This document shows, in pieces, positions 14,749-21,859 of a stretch of 22,704 bases of DNA. The stretch comes from Bacillota bacterium (GTDB taxonomy: Bacteria > Bacillota_A > Clostridia > DSM-8532). Position numbers and translations under genes: made by a program. Within the stretch, counting starts at the first letter, position 1. Every line of letters starts with the position of its first letter. Where the stretch lies: NCBI GenBank assembly GCA_023424865.1, contig JAFADM010000418.1, positions 1 through 22,704 on the forward strand. Direction: 5' to 3'. The notes below the pieces were generated by a model, which had not been told where the DNA came from, made no database searches, and was given only the letters and a program-made list of their open reading frames with translations.

Positions 14749-15681
14749 TTATTCTGCGAAAAGTGCTGTTGAAAGATAACGCTCACCGGTGTCGGGAAGA
14801 ATAACCACAATGGTTTTTCCCTTGTTTTCAGGGCGTTTGGCAAGCTCGGTGGCAGCATAAAGAGCTGCACCGGAGGATATGCCCACCAGTAAGCCTTCCG
14901 CTTTGGCCACAGCACGGCCGGTAACAAAGGCTTCTTCGTTCTTTACCTTGAAAATTTCATCATAAACAGCGGTATTGAGGACATCGGGTACGAAGCCTGC
15001 GCCAATACCCTGAATTTTATGGGGGCCGGCCTTGCCTTCGGAAAGTACGGGGGAATCAAAAGGCTCAACCGCAATAATTTTAATGTCCGGCTTCTTGGAC
15101 TTTAAGTATTCGCCAGCACCGGTAATGGTTCCGCCTGTTCCGATACCGGAAACCAAAATGTCAACAGCACCGTCGGTATCGTCCCAGATTTCAGGACCGG
15201 TAGTGGCTTTATGAACCGCCGGGTTGGCAGGATTGACAAACTGGCCGGGAATAAAGGAATGGGGAGTTTCATTTGCCAGCTCCTCCGCTTTGGCAATGGC
15301 GCCCTTCATACCCTTGGAGCCTTCGGTGAGAACCAGCTCGGCACCATAGGCCTTTAAAAGGTTTCTGCGCTCAACGCTCATTGTCTCGGGCATGGTAAGG
15401 ATAATGCGGTAGCCCTTTGCGGCAGCAACGGAAGCAAGGCCAATACCTGTGTTTCCGCTGGTAGGCTCAATAATAATGGAATCCGGCTTTAAGAGGCCCT
15501 TGGCCTCGGCATCCTCGATCATGGCCTTTGCAATTCTGTCCTTAACACTTCCTGCGGGATTAAAATATTCCAGCTTCGCAATCACGGTAGCTTGAAGCTC
15601 ATGCTTATCATTGTAGTTCGAAAGCTCGAGTAGAGGTGTCTTGCCGATAAGATCGGTTAACGTTTTATAGATTTTAGACAT
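14749..15681 (-). CDS. cysK: Cysteine synthase (O-acetylserine sulfhydrylase)
   Basis: PLP enzyme of 310 residues making cysteine from O-acetylserine and sulfide. PLP lysine Lys47 is in NPAGSVKDR, the substrate loop is TSGNTG (74-79), the phosphate cradle is GTGGT (181-185) and the pyridine-nitrogen serine lies in ISSGAAL (268-273). The C-terminal active-site fold is complete. The start is ATG 15681 with AAGGAAG seven bases upstream; the frame opens earlier at 15702 without better support. It lies divergent from a CymR-like regulator. In Bacillus, CymR works as a complex with CysK, so the arrangement suggests that CysK also helps sense cysteine supply here. CysK versus CysM cannot be fully settled by eye, but the motif set and context favour CysK. 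Confidence 0.95.
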   Translation of the reverse strand: MSKIYKTLTDLIGKTPLLELSNYNDKHELQATVIAKLEYFNPAGSVKDRIAKAMIEDAEAKGLLKPDSIIIEPTSGNTGIGLASVAAAKGYRIILTMPETMSVERRNLLKAYGAELVLTEGSKGMKGAIAKAEELANETPHSFIPGQFVNPANPAVHKATTGPEIWDDTDGAVDILVSGIGTGGTITGAGEYLKSKKPDIKIIAVEPFDSPVLSEGKAGPHKIQGIGAGFVPDVLNTAVYDEIFKVKNEEAFVTGRAVAKAEGLLVGISSGAALYAATELAKRPENKGKTIVVILPDTGERYLSTALFAE

Positions 15682-15716
15682 GAGGACACTTCCTTTCATC
15701 ATTTAAATATTAATGG

Positions 15717-15826
15717 TTCCTACATGAATACTATGATAAAATATAAGATATTCACATTTATTTGGTTAATTATTGATAAAAATTATTCCTATATGTTTAA
15801 TATAATATATTTATGATAATCCTATA
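15717..15826. promoter_or_regulatory. Repeated TTCCTAtAtG-like motif between cysK and regulator
   Basis: Three related sites: TTCCTACATG (15717-15726), TATTCCTATATG (15784-15795) and TAATCCTATA (15817-15826). The last two are exactly 33 bases apart, about three helix turns. They lie in the AT-rich divergent region, the first close to cysK and the others upstream of the regulator promoter, and could be binding sites for the CymR-like protein. AT-rich chance similarity is possible. Confidence 0.35.
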
Positions 15827-15882
15827 GAGTGAATTTGTCAAGTGAAAGGCGGCATTATTATTTGCAGGCAGCAGCATTTTTA

Positions 15883-15911
15883 TTGACAGTTGGAATGATT
15901 TCGCCTATCAT
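15883..15911 (+). promoter_or_regulatory. Sigma-A promoter of the CymR-like gene
   Basis: Consensus -35 TTGACA (15883-15888), ideal 17-base spacer, -10 TATCAT (15906-15911). The predicted start is near 15918, giving a leader of about 32 bases before ATG 15950. This is the clearest sigma-A promoter in the window. Confidence 0.85.
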
Positions 15912-15949
15912 TTAAAACATAGTATGAAAGTAGGAAATGGAGCGTAGTT

Positions 15950-16396
15950 ATGAGAATTTCTGCGAAGGCACGTTATGCGCTGGCATCCATGATTCATTTA
16001 GGACAAAATTATAATAATGGAGAAAATGTAACGGTTGTCAGTATATCTGAAAGGCTTGGCATATCCAAAATTTATCTGGAGCAGGTCTTTTCCCTCTTAA
16101 AAAGAGGCAGTCTGGTCAATTCAGTTAAAGGCGCACAGGGAGGCTATCAATTAACCCGGGCTCCCCAAAAGATAACGGTACTGGAAATTATGTTTGCAGT
16201 TGAGGTTTCCCTTTTTGAGCAGACTGAAACCACTGTGCCGGAAAAAGCGCCGGAAGTGGACAAGGCCATGGTGCATCTGATTTTTCAATCCCTGGATTCG
16301 GTTGTACGGAACAGACTGCAAAAAATAACTCTGGCAGATCTGGTGACTGAGGTAGAGCACAGCAAATCGGATCAGGCTTTAATGTACTTTATATGA
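15950..16396 (+). CDS. Rrf2-family transcriptional regulator, CymR-like
   Basis: DNA-binding regulator of 148 residues. The Rrf2 winged-helix opens with MRISAKARYALASMIHLG, and the helix-turn-helix region (VSISERLGISKIYLEQVFSLLKRGSLVNS) and the wing (GAQGGYQLTR) are complete. There is no cysteine anywhere in the protein, so the three-cysteine Fe-S site of IscR and the single redox cysteine reported for CymR are both missing. Context (divergent cysK, then a C-S lyase gene 44 bases downstream) fits a CymR-type repressor of sulfur genes working through CysK. TGGAG lies about seven bases before the ATG. Its own promoter is clear. Iron-sulfur or nitric oxide sensing is ruled out by the missing cysteines. 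Confidence 0.9.
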   Translation: MRISAKARYALASMIHLGQNYNNGENVTVVSISERLGISKIYLEQVFSLLKRGSLVNSVKGAQGGYQLTRAPQKITVLEIMFAVEVSLFEQTETTVPEKAPEVDKAMVHLIFQSLDSVVRNRLQKITLADLVTEVEHSKSDQALMYFI

Positions 16397-16440
16397 GGCT
16401 TTAACCGCAGCTACCCGCTTAAGGCACCAAGGAGAAACTT

Positions 16441-17616
16441 ATGATTTATGATTTTGACAGCGTCATTGACCGAAAAGGTACTGACTCATTGAAATTTGAT
16501 TTTACAAAGCAAAGAGGAAAACCGGAGAATATCATGCCCCTTTGGGTGGCGGATATGGATTTCCGTACAGCGCCCTGTGTTATCGAGGCTCTTGTTGAAA
16601 AAAGCCGCCATGGCATTTTTGGCTATTCGGACAGCGGACAGGCTTATTTTGATGCCGTCAAGGGCTGGATGGTGGACCGGTTTGGCTGGGAAACCCGCCC
16701 CGAGTGGCTTGTAAAAACGCCTGGCGTGGTTTATGCGCTGTGCACCGCTATCCGGGGACTTACCGAAAAGGGGGATGCGGTTCTCATTCAGCAGCCCGTT
16801 TACTATCCCTTCTTTCTGTCCATTCTCAATAATGAGCGAAAGCTTGTGAACAATGCTCTTGTAAACGAAAACGGCCGTTACCGGATTGATTTTGAGGATT
16901 TTGAGAAGAAGATCGTGGACAATGGGGTAAAGCTCTTTATTCTCTGCAATCCCCATAATCCTGTGGGCAGGGTTTGGACAAGGGACGAGCTTGTGAGAAT
17001 GGGCGACATTTGTATGAAGCACGGCGTTTTAGTGATTTCCGATGAAATTCATCAGGACTTTATTTTTCCCGGACATAAGCATCTGGTTTTTTCGGCCTTA
17101 AAGCCCGGTTATTCGGATAGGACCATTACCTGTACGGCACCGTCTAAAACCTTCAATCTGGCAGGCTTGCAGATCTCCAATATCTTTATTGAGAATCCCG
17201 AAATACGCCGTAAGTTTGAACAGGAGATGGCAAGAAGCGGTTACGGCGAGGTCAGTATTATGGGCCTTGTTGCCTGCAAAGCGGCCTATGAAAAAGGAAA
17301 AGAGTGGCTGGATCAGCTTATGGTGTACCTTATCGGCAATACGGAGCTTGTTAGAAGCTATGTTGAAAAGGAAATGCCGGGTGTCCGGCTCATTGAGCCG
17401 GAAGGCACCTACCTTCTCTGGCTGGATTTCAGGGCCCTTGGCATGAGCGGCAAGGAGCTGGATGAGTTTATCATTAACAGGGCCGGGCTATGGATAAACA
17501 CCGGAGAAAAATTCGGCATAGAAGGGGAAGGCTTCCAGAGAATTAATATTGCCTGCCCCCGTACTTATCTTGAACAAGCCCTTAAAAAGCTGGCAAAGGC
17601 CGTCAGAGAACGCTGA
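16441..17616 (+). CDS. PLP-dependent C-S beta-lyase, MalY/PatB family
   Basis: Fold-type I aminotransferase-like enzyme of 391 residues, expected to cleave cystathionine or cysteine-type thioethers to thiol, pyruvate and ammonia. The family signature MPLWVADMDF (32-41) is at the start. CNPHNPVGRVW (169-179), Asp201 in SDEIHQDF, PLP lysine Lys236 in APSKTFNLAG, and the carboxylate-binding Arg in NIACPR near the end are all present. AAGGAG lies about six bases before the ATG. It follows the CymR-like gene in the same direction, so sulfur-dependent control is likely. True aminotransferase activity is possible but less likely given the MalY-type motifs. The last codons and stop lie within the 26-base tandem repeat array. 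Confidence 0.9.
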   Translation: MIYDFDSVIDRKGTDSLKFDFTKQRGKPENIMPLWVADMDFRTAPCVIEALVEKSRHGIFGYSDSGQAYFDAVKGWMVDRFGWETRPEWLVKTPGVVYALCTAIRGLTEKGDAVLIQQPVYYPFFLSILNNERKLVNNALVNENGRYRIDFEDFEKKIVDNGVKLFILCNPHNPVGRVWTRDELVRMGDICMKHGVLVISDEIHQDFIFPGHKHLVFSALKPGYSDRTITCTAPSKTFNLAGLQISNIFIENPEIRRKFEQEMARSGYGEVSIMGLVACKAAYEKGKEWLDQLMVYLIGNTELVRSYVEKEMPGVRLIEPEGTYLLWLDFRALGMSGKELDEFIINRAGLWINTGEKFGIEGEGFQRINIACPRTYLEQALKKLAKAVRER

Positions 17617-17709
17617 GAGACTCTTTTGTCAAAGGACGCTGAGAGACTCTTTTGTCAAAGGACGCTGAGAGACTCTTTCGTCAGAGAACACTGAGAGGTT
17701 CTTCCGTCA
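17602..17709. repeat. 26-base tandem repeat spanning two convergent gene ends
   Basis: Four full units start at 17602, 17628, 17654 and 17680, with a four-base partial fifth. Each unit holds GTCA(G/A)AG(A/G)AC, then (G/A)CTGAGAG, then a T-rich end. Units 2 and 3 are identical except for the last base; units 1 and 4 share the AGAGAAC form. Unit 1 encodes the last residues and stop of the C-S lyase. Unit 4, read on the other strand, gives the stop and last residues of the ABC ATPase. No ordinary terminator is seen in this gap. Confidence 0.9.
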
Positions 17710-18361
17710 GGCTTCCCGAAGCCATTTTAAGCTGCCTTTTGCCATAGCTTGCCGCAGCCGGGTCGTGGGTGACAAGGAGGACGGCCGTTCCTTTTTCAAC
17801 AATATATCCAAAAAGCGCCATGATATCTTTGGTTGTCTCGGTGTCCAAATCACCAGTGGGTTCGTCGGCAATGAGTATACCAGGTGTATTGATAAGAGCC
17901 CGTGCAATGGCTACCCGGCGGCTTTCTCCGCCGGAGAGCTGGGCGGGGTACATGGAGGCAAGATGGGCTATGCCCAAATTCTTAAGAAGCACGGAAGCCA
18001 GCTCCCAGGGATTGCCTTCCCGCTTAAATAGGTAAAAGGGGAGGGCCACATTATCCAATACGCTAAAATTATTTAAAAGGCTGCGTCCCTGTGGGATAAA
18101 ACCGATACGTGTATTTCGCACCTCAGAAATGTCCCTGTCGTTAAACCCTTCATACACCCTTCCGTCGTAGGCGATCTGTCCGGAGGTAGGGGTTAAAAGG
18201 CCTGCCAGCATATTTAAAAGCGTACTTTTACCGCTTCCTGATTTTCCCGTAATGCATATAAAATCACCGGGATTGACGGTGAGGCTTACCCCGTCCACTG
18301 CGGAAAATGAACTGCCACCCCTTGTGTATTGTTTAATCAGTTCTTTCGCTTCAAGAAGCAT
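17681..18361 (-). CDS. ABC exporter ATPase, LolD/MacB type
   Basis: ATPase of 226 residues for the FtsX-type permease encoded just upstream. Walker A is GKSGSGKST (39-47), the signature LSGGESRRVAIARAL, Walker B ILIADEPTGDLD and the switch histidine in LLVTHD. The DEPTGDLD wording marks the MacB/LolD branch, which moves lipoproteins, peptides or drugs, or acts as a mechanotransmission pump. The ATG overlaps the permease stop by one base (TAATG), with GGAGGGAG just upstream, showing tight coupling. The stop lies within the tandem repeat at 17602-17709, which may have altered the last residues (PLSVL). Confidence 0.93.
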   Translation of the reverse strand: MLLEAKELIKQYTRGGSSFSAVDGVSLTVNPGDFICITGKSGSGKSTLLNMLAGLLTPTSGQIAYDGRVYEGFNDRDISEVRNTRIGFIPQGRSLLNNFSVLDNVALPFYLFKREGNPWELASVLLKNLGIAHLASMYPAQLSGGESRRVAIARALINTPGILIADEPTGDLDTETTKDIMALFGYIVEKGTAVLLVTHDPAAASYGKRQLKMASGSLTEEPLSVL

Positions 18362-19569
18362 TATTCTCCCTCCCTTATCATGGTATAGGTTTCGGATCTT
18401 CCAATTTTGATTGCGCTGAAAGCGGCTGCGGCAGGACCTGTCAGAAAAGCCAGTACAAGGCTTCCCAGTGCGTAAAGCACAAGTATTCCTAAGCCGGGCT
18501 GGAGGTAAGGCGCGTCAATGGCTTTGCTGATGGAGGCACTGTAGGGAAACAGAAAAAGAGAAGCCAGAAAAAGTCCCGCCACAGAGCCTGCGAGGCTTAT
18601 GTAGGAAGCTTCCAGCAGAATGATTCCCGAAAGCTTTTTCCTGGTTGCTCCAATAGCTCTTAAAATGGCGAATTCACGCTTACGCTCATGGATGGAAAGG
18701 GAAAACACCGCTGCCAGAACGCCTGCTGCCAAAAGCCAAAGAAGCAGGGACAAGCCGCCCAGTATAAGGGGAAGGGAATCCAGCCCGCTGGAGATATTTC
18801 TTAGAAGGTTCTGGGACAGTATAACGTCTATTCCTTCATCGCCGTACAGACGGAGAATTTCCGTGTTCACGTCCAGTACCTTTACTCCGGCTTCCACATT
18901 AACAATGAGGGATGAAATACTGTTTTCCTCATGCTGGATAAAGCCCCCAAGGCGGGTGTAATCGGCTGCGGCTACCCAGGCTGAGTCCATATTCATAAAA
19001 ACCGAGGTATCAAAGCCCATGCCTGTTTTCTCAAGCTGTCCGATGACAAGATAATCCCTGTCAAAAAAGGAAAGGGTTTCACCCACTTGCGCGTCTACAC
19101 TGGAGCCAATAACAATTTCAAAATCCCCCAGAGTTTTTTTAAGCTGGCCGGTTAGCCACGGGGTTATGGCAAAATCCGTTTTAGGATCAAAGCCGATAAG
19201 CTGAACGGGCCAGGAGCAGCATTCATGGGAAAAGGAGGAGATGAAAAGCTGAGGGGAAACCTCCTTTACCCCTTTGACAGAGGCAATTTTATCCTTCATG
19301 GCGCCGTCAAAGTAAAAGGTGCTGGGCTCTCCTCTGAGCAAGGCTCCGGCAGCATCCTTTTCGTAGCCCTGGGGGACAATCATCAAGTCGGCGCCCAGAC
19401 GGCGAGACATGCTATCAATGCCGTTAGTGAGACTTCCCGCAATAACCGAGCCGCTGAAAAGCGCAAAAGAAAGCAAAGCCACCAGAAATAAGAGGCAGCC
19501 GGAGCGAAAGGCGCGATGGGTGAGATTGTGAAGGGTTATTCCGGAGGTGGTTAACCTGGATGCTTTCAT
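18361..19569 (-). CDS. MacB/FtsX-family ABC permease
   Basis: Membrane permease of 402 residues with the MacB layout. One N-terminal membrane segment (about 24-45), a large outside domain (about 46-262), then three membrane segments (about 265-293, 318-341, 358-384) and the FtsX core (SLSIHERKREFAILRAIGATRKKL). The outside domain carries a HECC pair (115-118) followed by SWPVQLIGFDPKTDF, a possible metal- or thiol-related site. AAAGGA lies about 12 bases before the ATG. It is transcribed after the DUF4418 gene, 41 bases away, and before the ATPase. The cargo is unknown. Confidence 0.88.
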   Translation of the reverse strand: MKASRLTTSGITLHNLTHRAFRSGCLLFLVALLSFALFSGSVIAGSLTNGIDSMSRRLGADLMIVPQGYEKDAAGALLRGEPSTFYFDGAMKDKIASVKGVKEVSPQLFISSFSHECCSWPVQLIGFDPKTDFAITPWLTGQLKKTLGDFEIVIGSSVDAQVGETLSFFDRDYLVIGQLEKTGMGFDTSVFMNMDSAWVAAADYTRLGGFIQHEENSISSLIVNVEAGVKVLDVNTEILRLYGDEGIDVILSQNLLRNISSGLDSLPLILGGLSLLLWLLAAGVLAAVFSLSIHERKREFAILRAIGATRKKLSGIILLEASYISLAGSVAGLFLASLFLFPYSASISKAIDAPYLQPGLGILVLYALGSLVLAFLTGPAAAAFSAIKIGRSETYTMIREGE

Positions 19570-19610
19570 AAACGGTACGATCCTTTCCGCAATTTACTGA
19601 AGAGTCGACA

Positions 19611-20030
19611 TTAGGCCTCGTTGGGAGTATTTTTCAGATACCTGGCATAGAGGTAGAGGCCATTTAAAAGGGCTGCTGCAATAAGCAGGATTCCCAGCAC
19701 CACAAGTGAGGGGAGGGCAAGGATTCGGCATTCCATGGAATGGCTGCCGCAAACGCCGATAAGTACGGTGGGTATAAGAAGGGTTAATATCCCTAAGGGA
19801 ATAAGGCCCAGGTTTACGCCAAAGCGAAGAGCAGGATTTTTAAAAAAGGCGAGGAAAAGGCCGGAAAGAAAAATAACACCGCCAATACCGATTTCTGCCC
19901 TTCCGGTCCAGAAGCAGCGCATGATCATGTCTCCCTCCGCTTCACAAACCTTAAAAAGGAACTGAGGTCCAAGAGCGATTAAGCTGCCAAATACGGCGAC
20001 TAGCAGACCTGAGAAAATACGGTTTTTCAT
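19611..20030 (-). CDS. DUF4418 family membrane protein
   Basis: Small membrane protein of 139 residues with about four hydrophobic segments (about 5-26, 45-63, 72-92, 106-128). Two cysteine pairs stand out: Cys29 with Cys39 in MRCFWTGRAE, and Cys94 with Cys101 in CGSHSMECR. Both would lie at membrane edges, probably on the same side, and could bind a metal or form disulfides. I recognise this as DUF4418, a Clostridia-rich family of unknown function. AGGAGTGA lies about seven bases before the ATG. A possible promoter (TTGACG at 20114-20109 on this strand, with a weak -10) lies upstream. It is first in an operon with the MacB-type pair, so it may be an accessory of that exporter. Confidence 0.8.
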   Translation of the reverse strand: MKNRIFSGLLVAVFGSLIALGPQFLFKVCEAEGDMIMRCFWTGRAEIGIGGVIFLSGLFLAFFKNPALRFGVNLGLIPLGILTLLIPTVLIGVCGSHSMECRILALPSLVVLGILLIAAALLNGLYLYARYLKNTPNEA

Positions 20031-20121
20031 ATAAAAGTCACTCCTGAAAAAATACTTACTATTAAGATATGAATACTATGGAATTAGCGTAACATGATAT
20101 GCTTTATCCGTCAATAAAAAA

Positions 20122-20140
20122 CTTATTCCTCTGGGATAAG
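20122..20140. promoter_or_regulatory. Small dyad upstream of the DUF4418 operon
   Basis: CTTATTCC (20122-20129), loop TCT, GGGATAAG (20133-20140): eight paired positions with one T-G. It lies just upstream of the possible -35 box of the DUF4418 operon. It could be an operator or a chance hairpin. Confidence 0.3.
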
Positions 20141-20169
20141 GAAATTGACAGCCGAGTTTAATATTTAAA

Positions 20170-20202
20170 AGGCCAAGGCCTCAGGTCCTAAGGCCTTGGC
20201 CT
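20170..20202 (-). terminator. Intrinsic terminator of the MocR-type gene
   Basis: Perfect 12-base arms AGGCCAAGGCCT (20170-20181) and AGGCCTTGGCCT (20191-20202) with a nine-base loop. On the - strand the stem is followed by TTTTAAATATT. It lies 27 bases past the regulator stop and separates that gene from the DUF4418 operon transcribed in the same direction. The T-run is short, so efficiency may be moderate. Confidence 0.75.
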
Positions 20203-20228
20203 GGAGTTCGTAAAATACGTATAGCCGG

Positions 20229-21683
20229 TTAACTCCAGGCATCGGACAGCAGTGCCGTTCCCTCAAAAATTTGCCTGTCCGTAAGCCCCCCGTAGCCCAG
20301 AAGAACGGTTCCTGCATGGTTTTCCGGCACCTTTCCGGAAAAATAGGGTGACAGGCCGTATATTTTAACACCTTGTGCCTGAGCCCTGTTAAGCAGCTCT
20401 TCCTCCGATAGGGTGAGGTTTGGCTTGTAGAGAAGATGATGGCCTGCGTTTTCGCCCAGAACAACTCCCTTGCTGTTAAAGGCCTCCAGTTGGGACACCA
20501 GCAGCTCCCGCTTGGCGCTGTAATGCTTGCGCATTTTATTGAGATGACGCTCAAAAAAACCGCCGTCCAAAAAAGCTGTCAGGAGCTTCTGCTCATGGCG
20601 CGAAACCGGACAGGCGCTCATGAAAGGCCCTTTATGGTAGGCTTCCAGCAGGGAGGGGGGAAGAACCATATAGCTTATTCGCACCGATGGCGCGATGGCC
20701 TTGGAAAAGGTTCCCAGGTAAATGACACGTCCCATGGCGTCAATGCTTTGAAGGGAGGGAATGGGCTTCATTCCGTAACGGAATTCACTGTCGTAATCAT
20801 CCTCAATAATGTAGCTCTCAGGACAGAGGCTGGCCCAGTTGATGAGCTGGATCCTGCGGCTGATGGGCATGCTGATGCCCAGCGGAAACTGGTGGGAAGG
20901 CGTTATGTAAACGGCGGATACCTTCATGGTATGAAGAGGCGCCACAGGAAGGCCCTTTTCATCGATGGGCAGGGAAATGACCTTGTGGCCCATGCTCTCA
21001 AAAATACGGTATGCCTTGTTGTAAACGGGGTTCTCCATAACAAGGTAGGGTCTTTGTCCGCTGCCTGTTATTTTCCCGGAACCGTAGGCGGGAAGGCCTG
21101 AGCCGGGAAGAAGCATGCTCAGGATAAGCAGCAGGTAATCGGTGCCTGCACCGATTATAAGCTGGTCCGGAGTGCAGTTAACACCTCTGGATTCATGGAG
21201 ATATCGGGTGACAGCTTCACGGAACTCAGGATCGCCCTGGGGCGGAGAGGACTTAAAAAGCTGGGGATCCATTTGGTTGAAAATATCCTTGAGAAGCTTG
21301 CGCCAGGTGTTGAAGGGAAATTCGCCATAGGCTGTGTCCGAGGGGGAAAAATCTATCTTAAGGGGATTAGCTTCTGTTGCAGGGACGGAAGAAGCCTGCT
21401 TCTTAAGCGATCCGGCATGATTCAGGGGCTTAAACTCATCCAGATGGGAGATGTAGAAGCCCTTTCTTGCAACCGCAACGATATAGCCCTCGGAAAGAAG
21501 CTGCTCATAGGCGGAGGAAACCGTATTGACGCTCACCCCCAAATGCGCGGCCAGGGTGCGCTTGGAGGGAAGTGAGCTGTTGGATTTTAAAAGGCCTGTT
21601 TGAATTTCTTTTTTTATTTGCCTGTAAATTTGCTCATAGAGTGGAATGCCCTCATCGGAAGGGGGCAGTATAAGTCTGTACAT
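20229..21683 (-). CDS. pdxR: MocR/PdxR-type GntR regulator with aminotransferase domain
   Basis: Regulator of 484 residues. A GntR winged-helix (about 10-80: PLYEQIYRQIKKEI, LPSKRTLAAHLGVSVNTVSSAYEQL, EGYIVAVARKGFYI) is joined by a linker to a fold-type I aminotransferase domain. PLP contacts are visible: EDDYDSEFR (294-302) and Lys328 in GTFSKAIAPSVR. This class senses PLP or a PLP-adduct. The divergent neighbour is a pyridoxamine/pyridoxal kinase, which points to a PdxR-type role controlling vitamin B6 supply. AAGGAG lies about nine bases before the ATG at 21683. The shared promoter region holds three copies of a CTGATACT half-site. GabR- or TauR-type roles are alternatives but lack matching neighbours. 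Confidence 0.88.
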   Translation of the reverse strand: MYRLILPPSDEGIPLYEQIYRQIKKEIQTGLLKSNSSLPSKRTLAAHLGVSVNTVSSAYEQLLSEGYIVAVARKGFYISHLDEFKPLNHAGSLKKQASSVPATEANPLKIDFSPSDTAYGEFPFNTWRKLLKDIFNQMDPQLFKSSPPQGDPEFREAVTRYLHESRGVNCTPDQLIIGAGTDYLLLILSMLLPGSGLPAYGSGKITGSGQRPYLVMENPVYNKAYRIFESMGHKVISLPIDEKGLPVAPLHTMKVSAVYITPSHQFPLGISMPISRRIQLINWASLCPESYIIEDDYDSEFRYGMKPIPSLQSIDAMGRVIYLGTFSKAIAPSVRISYMVLPPSLLEAYHKGPFMSACPVSRHEQKLLTAFLDGGFFERHLNKMRKHYSAKRELLVSQLEAFNSKGVVLGENAGHHLLYKPNLTLSEEELLNRAQAQGVKIYGLSPYFSGKVPENHAGTVLLGYGGLTDRQIFEGTALLSDAWS

Positions 21684-21700
21684 GGCGGATACTCCTTAGT

Positions 21701-21746
21701 CTGATACTATTAAATATGAATAAACTGATACTTTCTATAGTATCAG
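21701..21746. promoter_or_regulatory. Candidate operator of the MocR/PdxR regulator
   Basis: CTGATACT occurs at 21701-21708 and 21725-21732, with the inverted copy AGTATCAG at 21739-21746. The last two form a perfect dyad with a six-base spacer, and the direct copies are 24 bases apart. A -10-like TATTAT for the kinase lies at 21755-21760, with the -35 position inside the dyad. Mixed direct and inverted half-sites are a known pattern for MocR proteins. Confidence 0.75.
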
Positions 21747-21792
21747 TTTTTCGTTATTATAGCTTTATTGCAAAATGACGTCAAGTGATGCG

Positions 21793-21828
21793 CCTTGTTC
21801 CGTCTCTGGCATAGGGGGCGGAACAGGG
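21793..21828 (+). other. Leader hairpin before the kinase gene
   Basis: CCTTGTTCCG (21793-21802) pairs with CGGAACAGGG (21819-21828), ten positions with one G-T, loop of 16 bases, ending 31 bases before the kinase ATG. No T-run follows. It could influence translation of the kinase or be unimportant. Confidence 0.4.
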
Positions 21829-21859
21829 GAGACTTATTCATTGTTCGGGAGGGTTTAAA

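Larger units (their letters stand above)
15703..15949. other. Divergent cysK / CymR-like control region
   Basis: 247 bases, strongly AT-rich in the cysK-proximal two thirds. It contains the regulator promoter (15883-15911) and the repeated TTCCTA motifs. The cysK promoter was not identified with confidence. No RNA element such as a T-box or S-box was recognised. Confidence 0.4.

Noticed and set aside
17602..17709. CRISPR array
   Set aside because: The 26-base units are adjacent with no spacers, and there are no cas genes in the window.
20436..21101. 221-codon + strand frame inside the MocR-type gene
   Set aside because: Shadow frame; the opposite strand has a full GntR plus aminotransferase protein.
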